NCBI GenBank assembly: GCA_944325605.1
Contig: CALVAX010000001.1
Span: 230,622-294,621, forward strand
From: Candidatus Gastranaerophilales bacterium
GTDB taxonomy: Bacteria > Cyanobacteriota > Vampirovibrionia > Gastranaerophilales > Gastranaerophilaceae
Direction of reading: 5' to 3'
DNA length: 64,000 bases
Shown here one piece after another: positions 1 to 10,139 of this stretch; position 1 is the first letter of the stretch; the number at the start of each line of letters is the position of its first letter. A program made the translations under genes and the position numbers. A model generated the notes under the pieces. It saw only the letters and a list, made by a program, of their open reading frames with translations, did not search any database and was not told the DNA's origin.

Positions 1-80
1 TTGTAAGAGAGAATGATGACTTACATAAAAAAATATCAAATACTAAAAACTTCAAATTTAAAATCTGTGGCGGAGGAAGA

Positions 81-1052
81 ATGATTAATCCTTTAGTTAC
101 TGTTTTGCTTGTTACTTACAATCATATTAATACTTTTGAAAAAGCTATCCAGAGTGTATTGAGTCAGAAAACTACATTTCCTGTTCAAATAATTATTCTT
201 GATGATGCTTCAACTGATGGGACTGTCAACTTAATAAACAAATATAAAAATTTAGAAAACGTAAAATGTATATTAAGAGAGAAAAATGTCGGCGGAACAA
301 CTAATATTTATGAAGGGCTGAAGCTTGTTAATACAAAATACTTTGCAACCCTTGAAACAGACGACTATTGGTGTGACGAGAATAAACTCCAGACACAGGT
401 TAATATACTGGAAAAACATCCTGAATGTTCCTTCTGCGCGCACAATACACTGGTAAAATATGCAGACAGCAACAAAACAAGATATTATATCAAAGAAGCT
501 CCTGATAAAATCTTTAAGTTTCCTCCGAAGGAAATTAAAAGAAAATATTATATAGAACCTCACGCATCTTCAAGACTTTACAGAACAGAATGCCTTAATC
601 TTAAAGAAATTAAAAATCCGGTAATTGTAACCTATGATGTAGCATCAAACTTTTATTTTCTGACAAAAGGAAATCTGTATTATATAAACAAAGTTATGTC
701 GGTTTACAATTGCAGCGGAGGCGGAGTTTATTCGGGAATTTCTGCTTACAGGCAAAGATATAAGACAGCTTCTGTAATTTTACAGCTTAATAAAGAGTTT
801 GACTTTAAATATAACCGTCTGCTTTCAAGGTTTTTCTCTACAAGGCTCAATCTGAATTTTCTTACTTACCTCGGGCTTAGGCATTCAAAAAATTCGGAAA
901 AACTGGATAAAATGTATTACGGTATTCTTGAAAATTACAAGAAAAAATATTTGAACAACCGTGATCAAAAACCAATTTGTTATTTAAGCCTGCCGTTGAG
1001 TAAAAAAGCATCATTGGTTTTGGAATTGAGAAGGGAGAAGGACAGGGCATGA
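81..1052 (+). CDS. Family 2 glycosyltransferase
   Basis: Predicted GT-A fold glycosyltransferase of 323 residues that transfers a sugar from a nucleotide-sugar donor during surface polysaccharide assembly. The N-terminus has the family opening VTVLLVTYNH, then LDDASTDGT around residue 40 and the metal-binding ETDDYW near residue 90, where the DDY acts as the DXD-type motif. ATG at 81 follows a strong GGAGG ribosome site. The frame stays open upstream to the window edge, so a longer protein beginning outside cannot be excluded. Its stop overlaps the rfbB start (ATGA), so the two are translationally coupled. It resembles the glycosyltransferase at 4086-5252 in motif layout. Acceptor and donor are unknown. 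Confidence 0.88.
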   Translation: MINPLVTVLLVTYNHINTFEKAIQSVLSQKTTFPVQIIILDDASTDGTVNLINKYKNLENVKCILREKNVGGTTNIYEGLKLVNTKYFATLETDDYWCDENKLQTQVNILEKHPECSFCAHNTLVKYADSNKTRYYIKEAPDKIFKFPPKEIKRKYYIEPHASSRLYRTECLNLKEIKNPVIVTYDVASNFYFLTKGNLYYINKVMSVYNCSGGGVYSGISAYRQRYKTASVILQLNKEFDFKYNRLLSRFFSTRLNLNFLTYLGLRHSKNSEKLDKMYYGILENYKKKYLNNRDQKPICYLSLPLSKKASLVLELRREKDRA

Positions 1053-2032
1053 ATATACTTGTAACAGGTGGTGCCGGATTTATCGGCAGTTGCTTTGTAA
1101 GGCATATACTTAATACTTATCCGGATTATCGGGTTATAAATCTTGATGCGCTTACTTACTGCGGGAATTTGGACAATCTGAAAGATGTTGAAAACAATCC
1201 GAATTACAGGTTTGTTCATGGCAATATCTGCGACAAACGGCTTGTGCGGGAATTAACCGGACAGGTTGACTTGGTTGTTAATTTTGCGGCAGAATCCCAC
1301 GTAGATAATTCAATTAAAAGACCCGAAATTTTTGTAGAAACAAATATTCAAGGGACATTGAATCTTCTTCAGGCTTCAAAAGAAACGGGGATTAAAAGAT
1401 TTTTGCAGGTTTCAACGGACGAAGTTTACGGAACGCTCGGAAAGACAGGATATTTTTATGAAACAACCCCGCTTGCGCCGAACAGTCCGTATTCTGCATC
1501 TAAAGCAGGTGCAGATTTATTAGTGAGAGCTTACGGAGAAACATACAGCCTTCCTGTTCTTATCACAAGATGTTCAAACAATTACGGTCCGTATCAATAT
1601 CCCGAAAAACTTATTCCGTTTTTTATCTCACGGCTTTTGAAAGACGAAAAGGTGCCGGTCTACGGCGACGGACTTAATGTTCGTGACTGGTTATATGTTT
1701 ACGATCACTGCAGGGCTATAGATGTTGTGCTCCATAGAGGGGAAGCCGGTGAAGTTTATAATATCGGCGGGCATAACGAAAAGACTAACCTTGAAATTAC
1801 CCGTATTATTCTGGAAAAAATGGGCAAAGACGAATCCTTCATCGAGTATGTACAGGATAGATTAGGTCATGACAGACGTTACGCAATTTCTAACGACAAA
1901 ATTACTTCACAACTAGGCTGGAAACCATCTGTTACTTTTGAAGAAGGAATTTCAATGACAATAGACTGGTATCTGAATAATCAGGACTGGATTAAAAATA
2001 TTGAAAGAAAAAAGGAGGCTGCATTAGTATGA
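1049..2032 (+). CDS. rfbB: dTDP-glucose 4,6-dehydratase
   Basis: Short-chain dehydrogenase/reductase that converts dTDP-glucose to dTDP-4-keto-6-deoxyglucose using bound NAD. The 327-residue protein has the Rossmann motif GGAGFIG at residues 7-13, the substrate-site sequence STDEVYG near 120 and the catalytic YSASK near 150, all diagnostic of RmlB/RfbB. It overlaps the preceding glycosyltransferase and the following rfbA by 4 nt each, so the start at the ATGA junction is firm. With rfbA and the aminotransferase it forms the first three steps of a dTDP-amino-deoxysugar pathway. No rmlC or rmlD is present in the window, which argues against rhamnose as the local product. Confidence 0.96.
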   Translation: MNILVTGGAGFIGSCFVRHILNTYPDYRVINLDALTYCGNLDNLKDVENNPNYRFVHGNICDKRLVRELTGQVDLVVNFAAESHVDNSIKRPEIFVETNIQGTLNLLQASKETGIKRFLQVSTDEVYGTLGKTGYFYETTPLAPNSPYSASKAGADLLVRAYGETYSLPVLITRCSNNYGPYQYPEKLIPFFISRLLKDEKVPVYGDGLNVRDWLYVYDHCRAIDVVLHRGEAGEVYNIGGHNEKTNLEITRIILEKMGKDESFIEYVQDRLGHDRRYAISNDKITSQLGWKPSVTFEEGISMTIDWYLNNQDWIKNIERKKEAALV

Positions 2033-2901
2033 AAGGTATAATACTTGCCGGCGGTTCCGGAACAAGATTGTATCCGACAACGCTTGTAACTTCAAAACAG
2101 CTTCTGCCCGTGTTTGACAAGCCGATGATTTATTACCCACTTTCAGTTCTTATGCTTGCTGGGATAAGAAATATTCTGATTATAACAACGGAAAAAGATG
2201 TACCGGAATTTCAAAAACTTCTTGGTGACGGAAAACATTTCGGGATTAATTTGTCATACAAAATTCAGAAACAACCGAACGGTCTTGCTGAAGCTTTTAT
2301 TATCGGCGAAGATTTTATCGGGAAAGATTGTGTGACACTCATTTTAGGGGATAACATTTTCTTCGGTCCGCGCTTTTCAGGAACATTAAAATACCGTTCA
2401 AAACAGATTGAAAAAGAAGGCGGAGCCTGCATTTTTTCTTATCCCGTAAAACAGCCGGAAAGATTTGGAATTGTCGAATTTGACAAAGACGGCAGGGTGC
2501 TTTCAATAGAAGAAAAACCTGAAAACCCTAAATCAAAGTATGCCGTAACAGGTTTGTATATGTATGACAATTCCGTTATAAATTATGCAAAAAATCTCAA
2601 ACCCTCTGCAAGAGGAGAATTAGAAATTACAGATATTAATAACATTTATTTGAAAAATAATACTCTCAGAATGGAAAGATTGGGACGTGGATTTTCGTGG
2701 CTTGACACCGGAACCCATGAGTCATTGCTTCAGGCAGGTCAGTATGTTCAGACGATTGAGGAAAATCAGGGGATAAAAATGGCATGTCTTGAAGAAGTTG
2801 CGTTTAGAATGAAGTATTTATCAAAGACAAAGATTTTAAACAATATAAAAAATGTTAAAAACAATGAATATTACGATTATGTCAGGAGTCTTGTAGGATG
2901 A
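2029..2901 (+). CDS. rfbA: Glucose-1-phosphate thymidylyltransferase
   Basis: Nucleotidyltransferase that joins dTTP and glucose-1-phosphate to give dTDP-glucose. The 290-residue length is typical. The N-terminus carries the signature [11 protein letters not shown] with [17 protein letters not shown] following, and the metal-binding LGDNIFFG lies near residue 110. A strong AAAGGAGG precedes the start, which overlaps rfbB; its stop overlaps the aminotransferase. It supplies substrate to rfbB directly upstream, so gene order is dehydratase, thymidylyltransferase, aminotransferase rather than pathway order. Confidence 0.96.
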   Translation: MKGIILAGGSGTRLYPTTLVTSKQLLPVFDKPMIYYPLSVLMLAGIRNILIITTEKDVPEFQKLLGDGKHFGINLSYKIQKQPNGLAEAFIIGEDFIGKDCVTLILGDNIFFGPRFSGTLKYRSKQIEKEGGACIFSYPVKQPERFGIVEFDKDGRVLSIEEKPENPKSKYAVTGLYMYDNSVINYAKNLKPSARGELEITDINNIYLKNNTLRMERLGRGFSWLDTGTHESLLQAGQYVQTIEENQGIKMACLEEVAFRMKYLSKTKILNNIKNVKNNEYYDYVRSLVG

Positions 2902-3995
2902 CAACAGCAACATCTTCAGAAAAAATATTTGTAACGAAACCATATCTTCCGCCAAAGGAGGAATATTATTCGTATGTAGACAAAATATATGAAACAGGAC
3001 ATTTGACAAACGAAGGTCCGCTTGTGAAAGAATTGGAAAGGAAACTTTCCGATTATCTGGGGGTAAAAAATTTTCAGTACGTGACAAACGGAACGATTGC
3101 ACTTCAATTTGCCCTGAAAGCCCTCGGAATTGAGGACGGAGAAATAATCTCAACACCGTTTTCTTATGTGGCAACAACGTCATCAATTTTGTGGGAAAGA
3201 TGCAAACCTGTATTTGTAGATATTGAACCGGATAACTATACGTTGGACGTGAATAAAATAGAGGCTGCAATAACCGACAAAACAAAAGCAATAATGCCTG
3301 TACACGTATTCGGCTATGCCTGTGATGTTGACGGAATACAAAAAATAGCTGATAAATATGGTCTGAAAGTCATATATGATGCGGCACATGCTTTTGGGTC
3401 AATATATAAAGGCAAATCCCTTCTATCATACGGTGATGTTTCAACACTGTCGTTTCATGCAACAAAGTTATTCCACACGGTAGAAGGTGGAGCATGTATT
3501 GCAAAAGATAAAGAAGTTTTCGACAGATTGCATATGATTAAGAGATTCGGGAATATCGGAGATGAGCACTACAACCTTGGCATAAACGGAAAACAATCGG
3601 AATTTCACGCAGCGATGGGGCTGGCAAATTTTGCTCATCTGGAAGATATAAAACAGAGAAGAAAAACTATTTCCGAATACTATGATGAATTGCTGGAAGG
3701 CAGATTAGCCCGTCCAAGCGTACAGTCGGAATTGGAATATAATTATGCATATTATCCGGTATTGTTTAAAACGGAAGAAGAATTGTTAAGCGTATTTGCA
3801 GCACTGAATCAGCAGGGAATTTATCCGAGAAGATATTTTTATCCGAGTCTGAATACAATCGGATATATGCCGGAGAGATATAAGTGTCTGGTCAGTGAAG
3901 ATATATCAAAAAGAATTGCCTGTCTACCATTATATGTCGGATTAAAAGATTCGGACATTGAAATGATTTGTAAGATCATTTTGGCTGATGGATAA
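2898..3995 (+). CDS. dTDP-4-keto-6-deoxyhexose aminotransferase (DegT/DnrJ/EryC1/StrS)
   Basis: PLP-dependent sugar aminotransferase of 365 residues. The fold markers are clear: [11 protein letters not shown] near residue 57, DAAHAFGS near 155, and SFHATKLFH near 180, whose lysine should form the Schiff base with PLP. Because it directly follows rfbB and rfbA with a 4-nt overlap, the likely substrate is dTDP-4-keto-6-deoxyglucose and the product a dTDP-4-amino-4,6-dideoxyhexose, as for VioA or RffA. Whether the amino group ends axial (galacto) or equatorial (gluco) cannot be read from the sequence. Amination at C3 would need an isomerase that is not seen here. Confidence 0.88.
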   Translation: MTTATSSEKIFVTKPYLPPKEEYYSYVDKIYETGHLTNEGPLVKELERKLSDYLGVKNFQYVTNGTIALQFALKALGIEDGEIISTPFSYVATTSSILWERCKPVFVDIEPDNYTLDVNKIEAAITDKTKAIMPVHVFGYACDVDGIQKIADKYGLKVIYDAAHAFGSIYKGKSLLSYGDVSTLSFHATKLFHTVEGGACIAKDKEVFDRLHMIKRFGNIGDEHYNLGINGKQSEFHAAMGLANFAHLEDIKQRRKTISEYYDELLEGRLARPSVQSELEYNYAYYPVLFKTEEELLSVFAALNQQGIYPRRYFYPSLNTIGYMPERYKCLVSEDISKRIACLPLYVGLKDSDIEMICKIILADG

Positions 3996-4085
3996 AACGA
4001 AAAATTCATTTATTAAGAAATCTTTTATAAGCAACTTTCCAAATAATATAAACGCAGCAGAATATAATCTAATCAAGGAGGCATT

Positions 4086-5252
4086 GTGAAAAAACCTTAT
4101 AAACAAAATAACTTTTCCAAAATAAAAAATATAAATAAAGTAAGAGGCAACTTTCACAGAAGATACTCCTTTTTCGGAATTAATTTATCAGTAAAAAATA
4201 AAGAGAAAATTAATTTTTATAAAAGAAGCAAAGAAGAAATAAAAAACAAAAAATATCTTGAAAACAAAGCAATTTTAGATGAACTTAAAAAATATAGGGA
4301 AAATAAAGAATATATTCTAACTGTTTTTATAACAACTTATAATCATAAAACTAATATAAGAAAAGCAATCGAAAGTGTTTTGAATCAATGCACAAAATAT
4401 GATTATTTAATCAAGATACTGGATGATTGTTCCACAGATGGAACTACAGAAATATGTTTGGAATATGCAAAAGCTTATCCGGAAAAAATCCAATTAATTA
4501 TTATGAAAAAAAATACCAATTTAAAGCATTTATCTGCTTTTTATAAGACAATAAATACAAAATATTTTGCTGTTTTAGATGGTGATGATTATTGGTGTTC
4601 CGATATAAAAATTGAAACCGGCATAGATTTTCTTGAACAAAATCCACAGTATGTAATATGGGCTCATGATACATTATTTAAAAATCACATAACTGGAAAA
4701 GAATATTCATATGTTCACGGACATCTTGGAAGAAGAAAAATAAATCTTCCGATTTCTTTTAATAATCAGGTATATCTGCACTTATCCGCCAGAATTCATC
4801 GTAACGTTATAGATTGGAATAAAGAATATATTGCGAATAGGAAAAGAGATATCTTCATTTATTATGCCATAATGGATAAAGGACCGGTATATTATTATGA
4901 CAAAATTATGTCTGTATATAACTTCACAGGATATGGCATTTTCTCAAAATGGAGTAATATAGAATCCTACTATTCAACTAAATATTCTTATTATTCTATC
5001 AATAAATACTTGAATTTTCGAAATGACAAGTACTTTACTATGTATGCGAATTCAAAAAAATTGGTAGTTTTAAAACGGTTATTCGGAAAAAGAATAGGCT
5101 GGTTGATATGGATAATTTTATTAAGATATCAATATTTCTTTGATTTGTGTATAGATAAATATAATAATTTAAAAAAAATAGAAAGAGGACATAACCAATT
5201 TGATAAAAAAGAACTTGAACAGATAAATAACATTGCCAGATTGCAAGTATAA
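4086..5252 (+). CDS. Family 2 glycosyltransferase
   Basis: A 388-residue GT2 enzyme with an extra basic, Lys/Asn-rich N-terminal stretch of about 75 residues ahead of the catalytic domain. The domain opens with LTVFITTYNHK, followed by LDDCSTDGT and LDGDDYWCS. It uses a GTG start at 4086, supported by AAGGAGG five bases upstream; no good ATG exists nearby. An AT-rich 90 bp gap separates it from the aminotransferase, with a TATAAT-like box in the gap, so it may start its own transcript. It is strongly AT-biased compared with the rfb genes, as are the next four genes, which suggests a separate origin for this half of the locus. Confidence 0.85.
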   Translation: MKKPYKQNNFSKIKNINKVRGNFHRRYSFFGINLSVKNKEKINFYKRSKEEIKNKKYLENKAILDELKKYRENKEYILTVFITTYNHKTNIRKAIESVLNQCTKYDYLIKILDDCSTDGTTEICLEYAKAYPEKIQLIIMKKNTNLKHLSAFYKTINTKYFAVLDGDDYWCSDIKIETGIDFLEQNPQYVIWAHDTLFKNHITGKEYSYVHGHLGRRKINLPISFNNQVYLHLSARIHRNVIDWNKEYIANRKRDIFIYYAIMDKGPVYYYDKIMSVYNFTGYGIFSKWSNIESYYSTKYSYYSINKYLNFRNDKYFTMYANSKKLVVLKRLFGKRIGWLIWIILLRYQYFFDLCIDKYNNLKKIERGHNQFDKKELEQINNIARLQV

Positions 5253-5366
5253 TTATAAAAGTTTGCACAAAACATGCAAAAACTATTAAAAATGAATCCA
5301 AACATATTAATTTTTTGTGTAATTATGTTAGGATTAAGAAATTGAAATAAATGGAGGAATTTTTTG

Positions 5367-6089
5367 ATGCCTAAGAAGATAGCAATAATGCAGCCGTATT
5401 TTTTCCCTTATATAGGATATTTTAGTTTAATAAAAAATACAGATATGTTTATTTTGTTTGATATTGTACAGTTTATAAGACACGGTTGGATAGAAAGGAA
5501 TAGAGTATTAAAACAAGGTGAAGGCTGGCAATATATTTCAGTTCCTTTGCTAAAACATTCAAGAGAAACTCTAATAAAAGATATTCAAATTAATAATTCT
5601 GAAAAATGGAAAGATAAAATATTGGCGCAGTTAACTCATTATAAAAAGAAAGCACCATTTTATAAAGAAACAATAGATATTATACGAAACGCATTGGATA
5701 TTGAGACAGACAGTATTGTCAAGTTAAATTATTCTGTATTAAATACAATTTGTAAGTATTTGCAGATCCAGTTTAACTGCCAAATTTTTTCAGAAATGAG
5801 TCTTAAAATAGAACCAGCAAAAGCACCAGATGAATGGGCTTTGAATATTTGTAAAGCACTTGGTAACGTAACAGAATACTGGAATCCAGAAGGCGGAGTA
5901 GAATTTTTTAATACAAAAAAATATATTGAAGCAAATATAAATATAAAATTTTTAAAACATAATTTGTCTTTTTATTCACAAAGAAGAGGAGAAGAAAATT
6001 TTGAATCAGGTTTATCAATTATTGATGTAATGATGTTTAATCCTCCTAAAAAAATCAAGGAAATGCTGGATGATTACGAGTTAATTTGA
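5367..6089 (+). CDS. WbqC-family protein
   Basis: A WbqC-like protein of about 240 residues, a family found in O-antigen and other glycan loci. The opening, IAIMQPYFFPYIGYF, is the family hallmark, followed by a conserved VQFIRHGWIERNR segment and a later WNPEGGVEF block. The biochemical role of the family is not firmly established; an acyl- or aminoacyl-transfer role on amino sugars has been suggested from context. ATG at 5367 is preferred (GGAGG nine bases upstream), though a TTG three bases earlier would also work. It sits in a tight run with the aminotransferase-like and ATP-grasp genes, consistent with decoration of the amino sugar made upstream. Confidence 0.82.
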   Translation: MPKKIAIMQPYFFPYIGYFSLIKNTDMFILFDIVQFIRHGWIERNRVLKQGEGWQYISVPLLKHSRETLIKDIQINNSEKWKDKILAQLTHYKKKAPFYKETIDIIRNALDIETDSIVKLNYSVLNTICKYLQIQFNCQIFSEMSLKIEPAKAPDEWALNICKALGNVTEYWNPEGGVEFFNTKKYIEANINIKFLKHNLSFYSQRRGEENFESGLSIIDVMMFNPPKKIKEMLDDYELI

Positions 6090-6110
6090 GAAGGTTTTTG
6101 AAAGGATATA

Positions 6111-7037
6111 ATGATCAAAGAAATCGGCGGATATTTTGAATTAGAATTAAAAGAACAATATGACAATATTGGCAGTTCTGTTGCGCTTAATTGTGCGAGA
6201 AATTGTCTGAGGTATGTGATAAAAGCTTTTGATATAAAAGAAATATATCTGCCTTTTTACACTTGTCCAGTTGTATGGCAATCAGTGCAAAAAGAAAATT
6301 GTAAAATCAAATTTTATCATATTGATGAAAATTTTTATCCTGTTCAAAGTTTTCCAGAAAATGCCTATATTCTTTATACAAATTATTTTGGCATTAATGC
6401 AAAAAATGTTAAAAGTCTGGCTACAGAATATAAAAATTTGATAGTAGATAATTCTCAGGCCTTTTATATGCCAAAATACGGAATAGCTTCCTTTAATTCT
6501 ATCAGAAAATTTTTTGGTGTTCCTGATGGGGCTTTTTTGTACTGTGATAAAAAGTTAGATACCCAGTTGGAACAGGATATATCATATCAAAGATTTTCAC
6601 ATCTTTTAAAAAGGATAGATGTCAATGCGCAATTTGGCTATGACGATTTTTGCCACAATGATGATTCTTTAATTAATGAAGACATTAAATTAATGTCTAA
6701 TCTTACACAACGGATTTTTAATTCCGTTGATATTGAATATGCAAGCAAAAGGCGTCTTGAAAACTTTAATACACTTAATAATTCATTAAAAGAAAAAAAT
6801 GAATTATTAATAAACCTTGATAAAGATGATATCCCGATGGTATACCCGTATCTTGTTAAAGATAACAATTTAAAACAGAAACTTATTAAAAATAAAATCT
6901 ACGTCGCAACATACTGGTCACCGCAACCAATAGAATACTTTGAAGGGATTTTGCAAAAATATCTAATTCCTCTTCCAATTGACCAACGCTACAATACAAC
7001 AGATATGAAACGAATATTGGAGGTTATAAATGTATAA
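6111..7037 (+). CDS. Aminotransferase-like protein of glycan locus (DegT-related, short)
   Basis: A 308-residue protein that looks like a shortened PLP-dependent aminotransferase. IYLPFYTCPVVWQSV, VDNSQAF and SIRKFFGVPDGAFLY occupy the positions of the cofactor-binding and Schiff-base segments, with Lys in the RKFF motif as the candidate PLP lysine. It is about 60 residues shorter than typical sugar aminotransferases, mainly in the C-terminal domain. AAAGGA precedes ATG at 6111, and its stop overlaps the ATP-grasp start by 8 nt. Function is unproven: it may aminate a second sugar, or act as a non-catalytic partner of WbqC. Assignment to the fold is moderately sure, the activity is not. Confidence 0.6.
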   Translation: MIKEIGGYFELELKEQYDNIGSSVALNCARNCLRYVIKAFDIKEIYLPFYTCPVVWQSVQKENCKIKFYHIDENFYPVQSFPENAYILYTNYFGINAKNVKSLATEYKNLIVDNSQAFYMPKYGIASFNSIRKFFGVPDGAFLYCDKKLDTQLEQDISYQRFSHLLKRIDVNAQFGYDDFCHNDDSLINEDIKLMSNLTQRIFNSVDIEYASKRRLENFNTLNNSLKEKNELLINLDKDDIPMVYPYLVKDNNLKQKLIKNKIYVATYWSPQPIEYFEGILQKYLIPLPIDQRYNTTDMKRILEVINV

Positions 7038-8280
7038 CTGGACAGGCAAAAAACTCTTAGTTTTAGGAGCAACAAATTTTCAATGCGAAATTGTTAAAAC
7101 AGCTCAAAAATTTGGAGCAAAAGTTGTTGTTATTGATTATAATGAAAATTCTCCCGCTAAAAAACTTGCGGATGAAAATTATTTAATAAATGCAGTGGAT
7201 GTTGATAGAGTAGTTAATTTAATAAAAGCGAAAAATATTGACGGTGTTCTAACAGGATTTGCAGATTCTTTGCTTCCTGCATATAAAGAAATATGCAACA
7301 AATCAAATTTACCCTGCTATATTACAAACAATGAACAAATTACATTTACTTTAGAAAAAACGGTTTTTAAAGATTATCTTAAAAGATTCGGAATACCGTA
7401 TATTAAAGATTTAAAAGAAAATGATAATAAAGATTTTCCTCTGATAGTTAAACCGGTAGATAATTCAGGTGCCAGAGGAATTTCTATTGCACATGATGAA
7501 GAAGAGCTAAAAACCAGTATCGCTTTGGCGCTTGATAATTCCAAGAGTAAAAAATATATTATTGAGAAATATTTAACATACCCTGAAGCCACTGTTTTCT
7601 ATCTTTTTGTAGAAGGGAAAGCTTATTTTACTCTTATGGGCAACAGATGCGTAGCACCTGTTAAAGATGGTTTTATCAAACTACCTACGGGTTATATCTT
7701 TCCGGCAGAAGCAAGTGAAAAATTTGAAAGAGAATTGCATCCCAAATTTCAAAAAATGTTTGAAGAATTAAACATTGAAAACGGAATGATGTTTATTCAA
7801 GGCTTTGTTGATGAAGAGAACACATTTATTCCTTATGAACCGGGATTTAGATTAACAGGCAGTCTGGAATATATTCTTCTTGAAAAAGTACAAGGATACA
7901 ATCCTCTTGCTATGATGATTAATTATGCGTTAACCGGAAAAATGAATAACGGAAATGAACTTGCAAGAATATCGCCATTGAAAATAAAAAAATGCTATAA
8001 CATCAGCTGTTTAATAACCCCCGGAGAAATAAAGAAAATAGAAGGAATTGACATACTAAAAAAAACAAAAGGCATAGAATATGTTTTTTTGAGCTATAAA
8101 GAAGGTGATATTCTTACAGACGACAATTGGGGAAAGTTATCTCAGATAGGGGTCAGAATATTTGTTGTTCCTGACAATGAATTACAATACGAGCAAATAC
8201 AAGAAACAATTCGCAATAATCTGAAAGTTATATCTAAAGACAATAACAATATGATAATTAATTTTAACATTGAACTTTAA
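7030..8280 (+). CDS. ATP-grasp domain protein
   Basis: A 416-residue ATP-grasp enzyme. The N-terminal pre-ATP-grasp domain opens with KKLLVLGATNFQ, a PurK/CarB-like start, and the ATP-grasp core shows FPLIVKPVDNSGARGIS around residue 140 and IIEKYLT near 180. The C-terminal 70 residues form a CarB-like tail. Enzymes of this type ligate a carboxylate to an amine with ATP. Next to an amino-sugar pathway, a plausible role is making an amide or peptide substituent on the 4-amino sugar; this is inference. Translation is coupled to the preceding gene by overlap, with GAGG upstream. Confidence 0.8.
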   Translation: MYNWTGKKLLVLGATNFQCEIVKTAQKFGAKVVVIDYNENSPAKKLADENYLINAVDVDRVVNLIKAKNIDGVLTGFADSLLPAYKEICNKSNLPCYITNNEQITFTLEKTVFKDYLKRFGIPYIKDLKENDNKDFPLIVKPVDNSGARGISIAHDEEELKTSIALALDNSKSKKYIIEKYLTYPEATVFYLFVEGKAYFTLMGNRCVAPVKDGFIKLPTGYIFPAEASEKFERELHPKFQKMFEELNIENGMMFIQGFVDEENTFIPYEPGFRLTGSLEYILLEKVQGYNPLAMMINYALTGKMNNGNELARISPLKIKKCYNISCLITPGEIKKIEGIDILKKTKGIEYVFLSYKEGDILTDDNWGKLSQIGVRIFVVPDNELQYEQIQETIRNNLKVISKDNNNMIINFNIEL

Positions 8281-8332
8281 AAATTCTTTCGGATAAAAAT
8301 GAAAATATATTAGTGGCTTGGAGGGATAAATT

Positions 8333-9205
8333 ATGCAAAATATATTGATAACAGGCGCAAACGGTAAGATTGCAACAGCAATAATATCAAAATATTATGA
8401 AAATAATAAACTATTTTTATTCTCACGTGATAAAGAATTTTTGTTGCAGAAATATGTAAAATATCCAAATATAAATTGTTATTCATATGAAGAAATGGAT
8501 AAGCTTAATGAAAATTTGGATTTTGTATTGCATTGTGCCTTTAACCGAAGCTCTAATGAAAATTTGCTTAAAGCGTCTGTTGAATTATCAACGGATATAT
8601 TCAAAATGGCGAAGATACATAATTGTAAACGTTTTATAAATATATCGTCACAGGCTGTTTATGATATGGTTAATTCAAAATTCTGGACTGAAGAAGATGA
8701 ACCCAAACCAACTGATTTATACGGCGAAGCAAAATTACTATGCGAACAGTTGTTGGCGCAGACGTTAAGAGAGGATCAGTATATAAATATTAGATTAGCT
8801 TCGCTTACTGGAGTACATTATCAGCAGCATGTTTTATCCAAACTTATTATTAATGCTTTGCATAACAGGCAAATAAAAATTGTCGGCGGCAAACAAAATT
8901 TTTCGTTTATGAATTTTTATGATGCAATTAATGCTATCAATTTGTTATTTAATTTGAATTTGCGGCCTGAATATAATATATATAACATTGGGAATGGTAA
9001 ACAGTATAATATTTGTGATATTGCAAATGTTATAAAAAATATTCTTTCCGGATATGGCAAAGAAGTAGAAATTCTTTTAGAAGAAAAAGATATTAACCTG
9101 AATACTCAAATGAGTCCTGTAAGATTTATAAAGGAATTTAATTGGAAACCTTTTTTTAGCTTAGAAGATACTATAAAACAGATAATAGAGCAAAATAATT
9201 TTTGA
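8333..9205 (+). CDS. NAD-dependent epimerase/dehydratase (extended SDR)
   Basis: A 290-residue extended short-chain dehydrogenase with the nucleotide-binding motif ITGANGKIA at residues 5-13, a serine in NISSQAVYD near 105 and the catalytic YGEAK near 132. The family covers sugar epimerases, dehydratases and reductases acting on nucleotide sugars; the sequence does not say which. GGAGG lies eight bases before ATG. It is the last gene of the polysaccharide cluster, followed by a 190 bp gap without a clear terminator. It probably adjusts the stereochemistry or oxidation state of a sugar used by this locus. Confidence 0.82.
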   Translation: MQNILITGANGKIATAIISKYYENNKLFLFSRDKEFLLQKYVKYPNINCYSYEEMDKLNENLDFVLHCAFNRSSNENLLKASVELSTDIFKMAKIHNCKRFINISSQAVYDMVNSKFWTEEDEPKPTDLYGEAKLLCEQLLAQTLREDQYINIRLASLTGVHYQQHVLSKLIINALHNRQIKIVGGKQNFSFMNFYDAINAINLLFNLNLRPEYNIYNIGNGKQYNICDIANVIKNILSGYGKEVEILLEEKDINLNTQMSPVRFIKEFNWKPFFSLEDTIKQIIEQNNF

Positions 9206-9383
9206 CGAAATGTAATATAAAAAACTATCAGGTAAAGCTAAATCAAGCTACTAGAAGTATCATACAAAATTAGCCAGTGTTACCGAAAATACACCTGAGC
9301 ACTTACATTTTGAGCAGGCAAATAAATTTGTCCGCTTAAATCTATTAACTTCCATTAATTAAAATCACAAGTTAAAGGTTTTA

Positions 9384-9392
9384 TGCTAAAAT
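9384..9392 (+). promoter_or_regulatory. Extended -10 promoter directly before ATG
   Basis: TGC followed by TAAAAT forms an extended -10 element whose last base is 6 nt before the ATG at 9399. Transcription would begin at or next to the start codon. No Shine-Dalgarno sequence is present and no good -35 is visible, as expected of extended -10 promoters. The same TATGCTAAAAT string precedes the response regulator at 58973. Confidence 0.6.
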
Positions 9393-9398
9393 ATATTT

Positions 9399-10139
9399 AT
9401 GTACGAGGAGAAGGTAAAGGTAAGATATTCTGAGATGGATTTCGGGCTTGCGCTTAAGCCATCGGCTGTGTTGAATTTCTTTCAGGATATGGCCAGCGAA
9501 AATGCCGAAAATCTCGGGTTCGGGTATTCTTATATCTCTAAAAAAAATCTCGCCTGGTTTCTCCTTAAATACAGAATTGAGTTTCTTAAATATCCGGTCG
9601 GTTTGTATAACCTTACTCTCAAAACTCAACCGAGAGGATACAATAAGATTTTTGCTTTCCGTGATTTTGAGATTTGGAATGACTCGGAGTGCCTTGCAAG
9701 AGCCGCAAGTTCGTGGTCGCTTGTGGATACTCTTTCCGGCAAACCCGTCAGTGTTGCAGATGCGCTCGAAGGCAATCCTTTTATGCCGCTTTATCAAAAG
9801 CAGCCTGAGGACTTATGTTTTTCGAAAATCAAGACGCCGGATAAAATAGATATTGAAAAAACTTTTGAAATAAGATATGATGATATAGACGTTAACCATC
9901 ACGCCAACAATTGCAATTATATAATCTGGGCTTTTGAACCGTTTAGTTTGGATTTTAGAAGTTCTCGTTGTATAAAAAATCTTGATATAGTTTTTAAGAA
10001 AGAGATTAAATTCGGTAATAAGGTCTTGTCACAAATTGAAATTGCAGATGACAAACATACGAAACATGTTTTGAAGAATGCACGTACCGGTGATGATTTG
10101 TGTTTTATAAATGTTGAATGGAATCAGAGGCAAATATGA
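9399..10139 (+). CDS. Acyl-ACP thioesterase
   Basis: Hot-dog fold thioesterase of the bacterial FatA/FatB-like family (246 residues) that releases fatty acids from acyl carrier protein. VRYSEMDFGLALKPSAVLNFFQDMA in the N-terminal hot-dog domain and the second-domain VNHHANNCNYIIW near residue 165 are typical; the Asn and His of NHHANN are candidate catalytic residues. It begins a three-gene operon: its stop overlaps the GNAT gene, which overlaps the flavin reductase. The start lacks a ribosome site but sits 6 nt from an extended -10 element, so the mRNA is probably leaderless. Confidence 0.88.
   Translation: MYEEKVKVRYSEMDFGLALKPSAVLNFFQDMASENAENLGFGYSYISKKNLAWFLLKYRIEFLKYPVGLYNLTLKTQPRGYNKIFAFRDFEIWNDSECLARAASSWSLVDTLSGKPVSVADALEGNPFMPLYQKQPEDLCFSKIKTPDKIDIEKTFEIRYDDIDVNHHANNCNYIIWAFEPFSLDFRSSRCIKNLDIVFKKEIKFGNKVLSQIEIADDKHTKHVLKNARTGDDLCFINVEWNQRQI

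Noticed and set aside
9502..9849. Plus-strand ORF inside the thioesterase gene
   Set aside because: Frame-shadow of a well-supported gene with no ribosome site.
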